Shown piece by piece: positions 27,407 through 34,372 of a stretch of 42,723 bases of DNA; the first letter of the stretch is position 1; each line of letters opens with the position of its first letter. The notes under the pieces are model-generated. The model worked only from the letters and a program-made list of their open reading frames with translations, ran no database searches and was not told the origin of the DNA. This DNA is from a virus: positions 1-42,723 of the IMG/VR virus record IMGVR_UViG_3300010150_000040; one strand, written 5' to 3'. Both the position numbers and the translations under genes were made by a program.

Positions 27407-29178
27407 TTATTATTAAAGACATCACAATCAAGAATTTCATGAGTGTGGGTAATGTTACTCAGGCTGTACGATTTAACGACAATGGACTTACACTTGTACT
27501 GGGCAACAATGTTGACTTAGGCGGAGATGGTAGCCGTAATGGCACTGGTAAGACAACAATAATCAATGCACTATCATATGCAATGTATGGTAATGCACTT
27601 ACTAACATACGTAAAGACAACCTTATCAACAAAACAAATGGTAAAGGTATGATAGTTACACTGGACTTTGAAAAAGATGGTGTTAACTATCGTATCGAAC
27701 GAGGTCGCAAACCTAACCTTTTTAAATTTTATGTTGACAATATCGATACTGACGAAGGCAACGAGGCACAAGGTGAGAACCGCCAAACACAAGAACAAGT
27801 GGATAAACTGTTCGGGATGAGTCATGATATGTTTAAACATATTATCGCCTTAAATACATATACAGAGCCCTTCCTTAGTATGAGAGCAAATGATCAAAGA
27901 GCGATCATTGAACAACTACTTGGTATCACTATGTTAAGTGAGAAAGCGGAGGCTCTTAAAGAACAACAAAGGTTGAATAAAGATGCAATCAAAGAAGAAG
28001 AGTATCGAATTAAGGCAGTTGAAGATGCAAATCAAACAATTGCGAAGAGTATTAGTGACCTTGAGCGTCGACAAACCCTCTGGCAAACGAAAAAACAAGA
28101 AAGCCTGCAAGAACTAGAAATAGCTATCAACGTATTAGATAAAGTTGATATTCAAGCAGAGATCGCAAAGCATAAAGAACTAGCTGAGTACTTGTCAAAG
28201 AAGAGTCGGCTAGACGATGCTAACCGCTGGATCTCCAGAATAGATGCTGATACTAAAAAACTAGATAAACAAATTATCAAACTAGAAAAAGAGATAGTAC
28301 TACTTAAAGATGAAAAATGTCATGCATGTGGACAAGAGTTACACGATAACAGTCATGAAGAATTGCTACGTAATAAAGAAGACCAACTAGCTGATGCACG
28401 TATGCAAATTTTAGCTAACGGTTCGCAAGAGCAAGAACATACAGAAGTGATTGCTGAAATAGGCGAACTAGGTCAACTACCAAGTACACTATATAATACA
28501 GAGCAAGAAGCGTTTCAACACCAGAACCAAGTTGATAAATTACTTACAGAATACGGAAACAAACAATCCGAAACAGATACATATCAAGAACAAATTGACA
28601 GTCTAAAGGAAACTGCACTACAAGAAGTTAGTTGGGATAAGATGAATGAACTTGTGCGTATAAAGGAACACCAAGACTTCCTGTACAAACTGTTAACAAA
28701 CAAAGATAGCTTTATACGTAAACGTATTATTGAGCAAAACTTACAGTATCTAAATTCTAGACTTGCATACTATTTGACTAAACTGGGACTTCCACATGAA
28801 GTTTCGTTTCAACCAGATCTCGCTGTAGAAATTACAGAACTTGGTCGTGAACTAGACTTTGACAACTTATCTAGAGGCGAACGTAATAGGCTAATACTTG
28901 GACTTAGTTGGAGTTTTAGAGATGTATTTGAAACTATGAATACGCCACTTAACTTCCTTGCTATTGATGAACTTGTTGATAGTGGAATGGATACTAATGG
29001 TGTTGATAGTGCACTCAGTGTACTTAAAAAAATGGAAAGAGAAAGAGGCAAAAACATTTTCCTCATCTCACATCGAGATGAACTGCAAGGTAGAGTTAAT
29101 ACTATCTTACAAGTTATTAAAGAAAATGGCTTTACATCATTTAGTGTAGACACGGAGATTGTCGACATTGCTGGATGA
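27403..29178 (+). CDS. 46: Recombination endonuclease subunit gp46 (SbcC/Rad50-like ATPase, 591 aa)
   Basis: gp46 is the ATPase that drives gp47. The Walker A motif is at about residues 44-51 (SRNGTGKT). A zinc hook CHAC (Cys306, Cys309) lies between two long coiled-coil arms (about 180-300 and 315-430). The ABC signature is LSRGE (489-493), and Walker B is FLAIDE with Asp522 and Glu523. Length is close to T4 gp46 (560). It is coupled to gp47 by a four-base overlap. The 3' end overlaps the start of the next small ORF. Confidence 0.94.
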   Translation: MIIIKDITIKNFMSVGNVTQAVRFNDNGLTLVLGNNVDLGGDGSRNGTGKTTIINALSYAMYGNALTNIRKDNLINKTNGKGMIVTLDFEKDGVNYRIERGRKPNLFKFYVDNIDTDEGNEAQGENRQTQEQVDKLFGMSHDMFKHIIALNTYTEPFLSMRANDQRAIIEQLLGITMLSEKAEALKEQQRLNKDAIKEEEYRIKAVEDANQTIAKSISDLERRQTLWQTKKQESLQELEIAINVLDKVDIQAEIAKHKELAEYLSKKSRLDDANRWISRIDADTKKLDKQIIKLEKEIVLLKDEKCHACGQELHDNSHEELLRNKEDQLADARMQILANGSQEQEHTEVIAEIGELGQLPSTLYNTEQEAFQHQNQVDKLLTEYGNKQSETDTYQEQIDSLKETALQEVSWDKMNELVRIKEHQDFLYKLLTNKDSFIRKRIIEQNLQYLNSRLAYYLTKLGLPHEVSFQPDLAVEITELGRELDFDNLSRGERNRLILGLSWSFRDVFETMNTPLNFLAIDELVDSGMDTNGVDSALSVLKKMERERGKNIFLISHRDELQGRVNTILQVIKENGFTSFSVDTEIVDIAG

Positions 29179-29341
29179 TATTGATAAAGATTTACTACAA
29201 AGCCTAGGAGGCATGATATTTGAGTCTCCTGATAAAGGCAAAACAATACGTAGTAGACCTAGTCCTGAGCATCCAATCTTTCTACTTTCTAACGGAATAC
29301 TACCAATCGATATTTGGTACAAAATATACGGAGACGGATAA
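29159..29341 (+). CDS. Small protein with LPIDIW motif, non-ATG start (about 57-60 aa)
   Basis: The frame is open from 29159 to 29341 and has no ATG near its start. TTG at 29159 or TTG at 29168 are the candidates; GGAG at 29154-29157 is 10 bases before the second, which makes 29168 attractive. The protein ends in LPIDIWYKIYGDG, nearly the same as the C-terminal LPIDIWAKMYNNG of the next ORF, so the two are related. The stop overlaps the next ATG by one base (TAATG). Conservation of the motif and the overlaps on both sides argue that it is real. Function unknown. Confidence 0.6.
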   Translation: MSTLLDDIDKDLLQSLGGMIFESPDKGKTIRSRPSPEHPIFLLSNGILPIDIWYKIYGDG

Positions 29342-29613
29342 TGGGAGACGACTACTTAGGGACATCATCAACCTACACTATTACTACTGATAGCGATATT
29401 AGCGGCGATTACAGTATTGATTTGTCTGATGTCACCGATCTTGGTGCAAGTACTACTACGTTATCAACCGGGACTTATATTGGTTCAAACCTGTCAGGAA
29501 TCACATTTGGTGAATATGAAGATACGTCACGTAAAAAATTACGTGATGAAGGCGAATTACCGATTGACATTTGGGCCAAAATGTATAATAATGGAGTTAT
29601 AGATGACGACTAA
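29341..29613 (+). CDS. Small protein with LPIDIW motif (90 aa)
   Basis: I start at the ATG at 29341 (MGDDYLGTSS), which overlaps the preceding stop and has GGAGACGG just upstream; the frame extends nine codons further without a better start. The first half is Ser/Thr/Asp-rich and beta-like. The second half ends in LRDEGELPIDIWAKMYNNG, matching the end of the preceding ORF. The stop lies inside the next gene (11-base overlap). The function is unknown; the repeated C-terminal motif suggests a shared partner-binding peptide. Confidence 0.7.
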   Translation: MGDDYLGTSSTYTITTDSDISGDYSIDLSDVTDLGASTTTLSTGTYIGSNLSGITFGEYEDTSRKKLRDEGELPIDIWAKMYNNGVIDDD

Positions 29614-30334
29614 TTATATTTTTGATCTCGATGGCACACTAACTAATGCTCGAGAGCATATTGACACACAGTTTAAAGATTTTATGCATGAGTTTACTGA
29701 CAAGTACTCGTGCAGTATCTGTACTGGCAGTGACTATGCAAAGGTTGAACAACAACTTGGAAAAGAACTTACTGATAAATTCGATACACTATTTTTAAGT
29801 AGTGGCAATCATGTCATGCAAGATGGTGAAGACAAGTACAAAAGTACATGGAAGTTATCAGGAGAAGAATATTGGTTTTTGATGGAAAAAGCTGAAGATA
29901 GTAAGTTTTTTGATAAGACAGTTAGTCAACATCACAATATAGAACAACGAATTGGCTGTGCAAACTTTAGTGTTATTGCAAGAGACAGTAGCTTAATGGA
30001 CCGCCAAGCATATCACAATTGGGACAATGATCGTAATGAACGTAAATCAATTGTAAAACAATTTACCGATCTATTTGGCTACAAATCATCTGCAGTGGTT
30101 GGTGGCAAAGTAAGTATCGACATAATACAAAAAGGCAAAGACAAGGCACAAATACTACAATACTTCGAAACATCAGATATTATACACTTTTTTGGCGATA
30201 AAATTACACCCAATGGCAACGACTACACACTAGCAATGGCAATTAACGAACTTGATAATGGCACCTCGCACAATGTAACTAACTGGCAAGAAACACACGA
30301 AATACTTCAAAGGCACATAAAACGGCATTTTTAA
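29603..30334 (+). CDS. HAD-family phosphatase, eukaryotic-type phosphomannomutase-like (243 aa)
   Basis: Phosphomannomutases of the eukaryotic (HAD) type interconvert mannose-6-P and mannose-1-P, feeding GDP-mannose synthesis. The catalytic DLDGT (Asp8, Asp10) is at the N-terminus. Further PMM-like motifs are GCANFSVIARD (about 118-128), VGGKVSIDIIQKGKDK (166-181) and FFGDKITPNGNDY (196-208), in the order and spacing of human PMM2 (GGxxSxDxxPxGWDK, FFGDKTxPGGND). The Trp of the GWDK motif is Lys here. Length (243) is similar to PMM2 (246). Mutase versus phosphatase activity cannot be decided. A role in glycosylation or carbohydrate supply is inferred. Confidence 0.75.
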   Translation: MTTNYIFDLDGTLTNAREHIDTQFKDFMHEFTDKYSCSICTGSDYAKVEQQLGKELTDKFDTLFLSSGNHVMQDGEDKYKSTWKLSGEEYWFLMEKAEDSKFFDKTVSQHHNIEQRIGCANFSVIARDSSLMDRQAYHNWDNDRNERKSIVKQFTDLFGYKSSAVVGGKVSIDIIQKGKDKAQILQYFETSDIIHFFGDKITPNGNDYTLAMAINELDNGTSHNVTNWQETHEILQRHIKRHF

Positions 30335-30378
30335 TACCATAATCAGTAGATTTTGATGATAAATGATATATAGTACGT

Positions 30379-30819
30379 ATGCATTGGACACACCATGGTA
30401 TCATTGTTGAAGAGATACCAGACGATTATATTGGTTTTGTATACATCATTACAAATCTGACTAACGATAAAAAATACATAGGCAAAAAATTAGCCAAGTT
30501 CAAAAAAACTAGGCCACCACTTAAAGGCAAAAAGAGAAAAAGAAAATCATTAGTAGAAAGTGATTGGCGAGACTATTGGGGATCGTCAGACAAACTACAG
30601 GCAGACGTAGACGAATTAGGCCCAGAAAACTTTAGTAGAGAAATCTTATATTTTTGTACAACACGTGGTCAACTTTCCTACCTTGAGGCAAAAGAACAAT
30701 TCGACAGAGAGGTTTTACTCACTGATGAATACTATAATGGCATAATAAATGTCCGCATCGGCGGATCTCAGGCTCTCAAAGAATCACTAAAAAATAACAT
30801 ACCCTCCTTGAAACCATAG
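30379..30819 (+). CDS. GIY-YIG endonuclease (146 aa)
   Basis: The N-terminal core shows the GIY-YIG pair as VYIITNLTNDKKYIGKK (residues 21-37), followed by a lysine/arginine-rich loop (KGKKRKRK) and a conserved-looking DWRDYWGSSD block. A later Glu (YLEAKEQF) fits the metal-binding glutamate of the fold. Such small nucleases in T4-like phages are often free-standing homing enzymes or host-DNA nucleases. No Shine-Dalgarno site is obvious upstream. The 3' end runs directly into the structured intergenic region described separately. Confidence 0.8.
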   Translation: MHWTHHGIIVEEIPDDYIGFVYIITNLTNDKKYIGKKLAKFKKTRPPLKGKKRKRKSLVESDWRDYWGSSDKLQADVDELGPENFSREILYFCTTRGQLSYLEAKEQFDREVLLTDEYYNGIINVRIGGSQALKESLKNNIPSLKP

Positions 30820-30824
30820 TATTG

Positions 30825-31215
30825 AGGGCTAGAGAAACACTAGCTCGGAATCTTACTTGAGGGCGAACAAACCAAATGACCAGGCTCTGTTGAGCTATTA
30901 CAACCTGGAAGTATTTCTGAGTACGTAGCCTTTATTGCGACTCAGTAGCTTGCGTTGAAAGCAGCATGTAAAGGGGTACAGCACAACCGCCTCTGCTAGT
31001 TTACTAGTTTTGCTATAAAGGTGTACAAGGTGACTGGTAATATCAGAATCTTTTGTCGTGCTTGGCCGTATCAGGCTAAGTGCGACTTTAGATCATGGTA
31101 ATAATCAATTATATCAATCATGATATAATATACGTTTTCTAATGTTATCGAATGAAATAATTCAATCGAACGATAGTGAAGATTGATGATGTCGTAAGAC
31201 ATCAGATAAAGATAA
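30825..31215 (+). ncRNA. Candidate structured non-coding RNA downstream of the GIY-YIG gene
   Basis: No plausible ORF lies here, but there are many stems. The best is a 13-bp helix (31055-31067 with 31074-31086, six-base loop) containing three G-U pairs that are stable only in a plus-strand RNA. Others are a 7-bp hairpin closed by a GUAA tetraloop (31187-31193 with 31198-31204), CTGAGT/ACTCAG (30917-30922 with 30940-30945), CCAGG/CCTGG (30880-30884 with 30904-30908, enclosing a GCTC/GAGC hairpin) and a GCTAG/CTAGC hairpin near 30838. TTGAGGGC occurs twice near 30833 and 30858. No match to tRNA, tmRNA, RNase P or group I intron cores was recognised. Ends are approximate and no promoter was found. 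Could also be a 3'-UTR structure of the endonuclease message. Confidence 0.55.
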
Positions 31216-31235
31216 AACTTACATAGATATAAATG

Positions 31236-31265
31236 AACACTTCAGATTAAAATTTTCGAGTGTTT
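31236..31265 (+). terminator. Weak terminator-like hairpin between converging transcripts
   Basis: AACACT (31236-31241) can pair with AGTGTT (31259-31264), followed by T's, around a 17-base loop containing AAAATTTT. It would end plus-strand transcription coming from the endonuclease/ncRNA region. The stem is short and overlaps the stop of the minus-strand 78-residue gene, so the call is weak. Confidence 0.35.
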
Positions 31266-31483
31266 TTGCTTTGCATGGCGTCTATTGCTTCTTTTTCTTT
31301 TTCCCTTTTCTCTGTGAATGCGTCCATAATTTCACTTAGTTGGGATAATGGCATCTGGTACAATTCGTCTACTCTAAATGCACCTTCACTGTACAATACA
31401 ATATCATATAATTGTTTTCGTAGGTCTCGATTTGCTTTGGTCATTTTATCAACCATACTTTGCGCCGATTCTGGGCTAATCAC
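31247..31483 (-). CDS. Small protein after gp26, possible gp51-position hub assembly factor (78 aa)
   Basis: The start is GTG at 31481-31483, overlapping the gp26 stop by four bases (GTGA), which supports coupled translation. The 78-residue product is charged and probably all-helical (KMTKANRDLRKQL, then EIMDAFTEKREKEKEAIDAM), with a SEGAFRVDELYQMPLSQLSE centre. In T4, gp26 is followed by gp51, a small hub assembly catalyst, so position suggests a similar role. I cannot see real sequence similarity to gp51 and name it only as a possibility. Confidence 0.7.
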   Translation of the reverse strand: MISPESAQSMVDKMTKANRDLRKQLYDIVLYSEGAFRVDELYQMPLSQLSEIMDAFTEKREKEKEAIDAMQSKNTRKF

Positions 31484-32319
31484 GAGTCGTTTGTGAAAAA
31501 AAAAGTTGGGTTAAATTCCACTGCACTTTTAAACTTTTTACCACATTCTTCATTACTACATTCAAACTTAAACTCCTTGTCAATACCATTGGCATTGATC
31601 TGTTGGTTAATTTCTTGTAGTTTTTTGATTGTTACGCTGTCACTATTAGATAGCCAAGCAAGTATTGATGTTATATTGTCAATAACTTCAGTGGATGGTG
31701 TGATAATTTTTTCGATACTGTCTGCGAGGATCATCATACTTGCTGCTGTTGATCGCTCTAAACTTTGCTGAAAGATTTCATGCTGTTTTAATTGATCAGT
31801 TTCGTTTTCTAACTGTTGTAGCAATTGTGCATTTTCAGTTATCCTGATCTGATTACTTGTTATAGATTTCAAACTATTTGGTTTAAAAACAATAGTTAGT
31901 CCGTTACTAAGTTCGATCTCAATACCGTTTACTGGTTTTATTTGATTGAGGATGTTTATTATTTTTATCTCATATTCTTCAGTTGATTCACAGTGTGGGC
32001 ATTTTGCTTCTGTTCTGAGTGTACCTTCTTCGTTATTATTAATTCGGCTTGCCAATAAGATAACGTCTACATCTGGTAGCATGATCTCATATGGATTTTC
32101 CATGTCAGGTACAATACTTTTAAGTATCTCAAATAAACTTTCGCCGTTATATACACTATCTGGAATACTCAGTAACATTTCGTCTTTGAAGCTCAAAGGC
32201 ATAACACCAATCTCATTTTGATCGGACATTTTAATGTTAGATGTGTACCATTTACCCTCGGTAGGCAGTTTTATGTACATCTCTTTGTGTCTGTAAAAGT
32301 CTAGTAGTGGGTCTGTCAT
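31480..32319 (-). CDS. 26: Baseplate hub subunit gp26 (279 aa)
   Basis: gp26 is a hub component needed for T4 baseplate assembly. The N-terminal part (EMYIKLPTEGKWYTSN, then GVMPLSFKDEMLLSIPDSVY, LPDVDVILLASRI) follows the pattern of marine T4-like gp26 proteins. Four cysteines form a likely zinc site: CPHC (Cys107, Cys110) and CSNEEC near the C-terminus (Cys254, Cys259). The middle is helical. A near-consensus late box (GATAAATAA, 32346-32354) lies upstream on this strand. This two-gene unit is isolated on the minus strand between plus-strand blocks, unlike its place inside the tail cluster in T4. Confidence 0.82.
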   Translation of the reverse strand: MTDPLLDFYRHKEMYIKLPTEGKWYTSNIKMSDQNEIGVMPLSFKDEMLLSIPDSVYNGESLFEILKSIVPDMENPYEIMLPDVDVILLASRINNNEEGTLRTEAKCPHCESTEEYEIKIINILNQIKPVNGIEIELSNGLTIVFKPNSLKSITSNQIRITENAQLLQQLENETDQLKQHEIFQQSLERSTAASMMILADSIEKIITPSTEVIDNITSILAWLSNSDSVTIKKLQEINQQINANGIDKEFKFECSNEECGKKFKSAVEFNPTFFFTNDS

Positions 32320-32327
32320 AATCTTCC

Positions 32328-32335
32328 TATAAATA
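32328..32335 (+). promoter_or_regulatory. T4-type late promoter of the tape-measure gene
   Basis: An exact TATAAATA on the plus strand lies 37 bases before the ATG at 32373. It sits in the 53-base gap between the divergent gp26 and tape-measure genes. Confidence 0.7.
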
Positions 32336-32345
32336 CATATATAAG

Positions 32346-32354
32346 TTATTTATC
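32346..32354 (-). promoter_or_regulatory. Near-consensus late promoter for gp26
   Basis: GATAAATAA on the minus strand differs from the T4 late box only in its first base, and lies 26 bases before the gp26 ATG. With the exact box on the other strand it would make a compact divergent late-promoter pair. Confidence 0.4.
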
Positions 32355-32372
32355 TAATAAAGTGAGTAGTTA

Positions 32373-34313
32373 ATGGCAATAGTAAATATACCTTTTGGTG
32401 GGCAGAGTGTTCCGGTTACAGTACCGGATTTTGCTATGGAAGCAACACAACAAGATGTACTAATCCAATCACAAAAACAAACAGATGCTCTTCAACAAAT
32501 TGCATCTAAAATGGGAATCAGTCTATCAAACGATCAGAATGAAATAAAAAGCAACAAGCAGTTAACTAGCCAAATACAAAAGAACGCCAAACAACAAGAA
32601 AATCAAAATAGAAGGCTTGAGTTGTCACTGGATACACTTGGACGTGGAGCAAGCAATACAGTTAATGCTATGCAACAAGCCGGTGATACTGGTAAACTAT
32701 CTGACATGATCGGTAAACAAGGATTGCTGGGCAATATGGGTTTTGCCGCAATGGGTGCACAACTTGGTACACTGTTTGGTATCATGGAAGAGTTTGGAGA
32801 TGCACTGGGCGCATTACGTAGAACTGGTGCTGGATTGGGTGCTGACTTGGTTGAACTCCGTGGAGCCGCCGCCGCAGTTGGTCTTGACATGCAAACACTT
32901 AGTAAACTTACTGTTGAGAATGGTGCGGCAATCAGATCATTAGGTGAAAACAGTAAACAAGGCACAAATGAATTTTTGCGATTAAACCATTCTCTGCGTG
33001 AAGCGTCAAGAGATATGGGCTTCTTTGGCATGGGCACAAAAGAAATGAGTGCTTTGTTGGTGGATGAAATTGAACTCAGACGTGCTACTAGAAATGAAGC
33101 CTTTTTGGAAGAAGGTGCTAGATCTGGCATGATTGATAGTATAAAAGAAAACATGAAGCTAAATGAAGTTATGGCTGGACTAACAGGCCAAGATGTCCAA
33201 GACCGAATTAAAGCACGTAACGAGTTTAGAAAAGATGCTGTTAATGCCGCCGCAATGTCTAGAATGAATGAAGGCCAACTAGAATCACTTAAATCACTTA
33301 CTGAAGGCATGAGTCAAATGGGTACCACAGCGCAGCCATTAATGATGCAAGCAGTTAAAAACTTAATGGCTGGTGTTCCAATAGATAAATTTAACGAAGG
33401 ATTTACACAATTAGCAGCCGCCGCTGGCGCTGAAGGTATTAATTTACGTGGTAGTATTGAAGATATGGCAGCTATGGTACAGGCCGGTGCTAATCCTACT
33501 GAAATCGCCGCCGCCGCAGATGCATTAGCTGGTCAATTTAAAAACATACAAGTTGATGACGGAATTTTAGCACGAGCCGCCGCCGGGCAAGAGGGTGCAA
33601 TAGCATTATTAACAGCAAGAATGGAAGTATTTGCATCAAATGCAGACTCACAAGCTGAATCCTCTACATTAGTTAATGATAACTTGGAAAAACTCAATTC
33701 ATCACTTGCAAGAGGTGAAGCTGTACTATCTGGTATCGCTAACCAACTTACAGTAACATCACAAAAAATCAAAGACAACTTACTAGATGGTTATTTAAAG
33801 GCGTTTGATATTAATCCAAACGATCCAAATAAGTTTGCTAATTTTATTAATCAGCTAGAACGGTTGCCAGACTCAGAAAAGTTTCAAACATTTATGAACG
33901 GTTTAATTGAGTTTACTACTGCATTAAGTGGTGCACAAGGTGTCTTATCATTGTTAGACGTGGACGGTTCGGGTAAATTAGAACGTGGTCTTAATATTGG
34001 ACTATTGGTAGCGGCAATTGCAAAACAACTAGGCGTTACTGGTGTTGCTGCAGGTGCTATTCCTGGATTACGCAAAGGTGGCGCAACCGGACCTGATCAA
34101 GCCCGTAGACAGATGGATCCGAGTACTCTTAACGGTATCGGACTCAATGCTTTATTCGCCACTGGAGGCGCACTTGCGGCTACTGTTGCAATGAAAACAA
34201 CAGATGGTAAAGAAATCGGACCTGAGAACCCTATGCCAGTAACAATTATGAAAGTTGAAAATGGTGCATTTTCTCAGGTAACTATCAAAACTAGTACAAC
34301 AAGTTCTAATTAA
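32373..34313 (+). CDS. Probable tail tape-measure protein (646 aa)
   Basis: The protein is long, largely alpha-helical and Ala/Gly/Gln-rich, with a Gln/Asn-rich coiled-coil start (residues about 30-95), a hydrophobic Gly/Ala/Met segment (GLLGNMGFAAMGAQLGTLFG, about 118-137) and long helices after that, typical of tape-measure proteins that set tail length. T4 gp29 is 590 residues. A short EF-hand-like loop DVDGSGKLE starts at Asp529. The C-terminal part (MKTTDGKEIGPENPMPVTIM) is beta-like. It has an exact late promoter upstream and lies directly before gp20. Identification rests on composition, length and context, not on clear sequence similarity. Confidence 0.6.
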   Translation: MAIVNIPFGGQSVPVTVPDFAMEATQQDVLIQSQKQTDALQQIASKMGISLSNDQNEIKSNKQLTSQIQKNAKQQENQNRRLELSLDTLGRGASNTVNAMQQAGDTGKLSDMIGKQGLLGNMGFAAMGAQLGTLFGIMEEFGDALGALRRTGAGLGADLVELRGAAAAVGLDMQTLSKLTVENGAAIRSLGENSKQGTNEFLRLNHSLREASRDMGFFGMGTKEMSALLVDEIELRRATRNEAFLEEGARSGMIDSIKENMKLNEVMAGLTGQDVQDRIKARNEFRKDAVNAAAMSRMNEGQLESLKSLTEGMSQMGTTAQPLMMQAVKNLMAGVPIDKFNEGFTQLAAAAGAEGINLRGSIEDMAAMVQAGANPTEIAAAADALAGQFKNIQVDDGILARAAAGQEGAIALLTARMEVFASNADSQAESSTLVNDNLEKLNSSLARGEAVLSGIANQLTVTSQKIKDNLLDGYLKAFDINPNDPNKFANFINQLERLPDSEKFQTFMNGLIEFTTALSGAQGVLSLLDVDGSGKLERGLNIGLLVAAIAKQLGVTGVAAGAIPGLRKGGATGPDQARRQMDPSTLNGIGLNALFATGGALAATVAMKTTDGKEIGPENPMPVTIMKVENGAFSQVTIKTSTTSSN

Positions 34314-34321
34314 TAGATACC

Positions 34322-34350
34322 TTGACAACTGGATAAATACATGTTACAAT
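34322..34350 (+). promoter_or_regulatory. Sigma70-type promoter of the portal gene, with an embedded late-like box
   Basis: TTGACA (34322-34327) is followed after 17 bases by TACAAT (34345-34350), 23 bases before the gp20 ATG. The spacer contains GATAAATA (34332-34339), one base from the T4 late box. The portal gene may thus be readable by both host sigma70 and gp55 polymerase. Confidence 0.65.
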
Positions 34351-34372
34351 ACAAGAAATATAGGACAAATCA

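Noticed and set aside
30733-30738. TATAAT inside the GIY-YIG gene as promoter of the first ncRNA
   Set aside because: No acceptable -35 element at 16-18 bases; the hexamer alone is common in AT-rich DNA.
30825-31215. tRNA cluster or group I intron in the gap after the GIY-YIG gene
   Set aside because: No cloverleaf or GTTCRA T-loop at the right spacing, no intron core and no split exons on either side.
32603-33310. 235-residue minus-strand ORF opposite the tape-measure gene
   Set aside because: It is a shadow frame of an Ala/Gln-rich gene, with Ser/Pro/Ala composition and no ribosome-binding site or neighbours.
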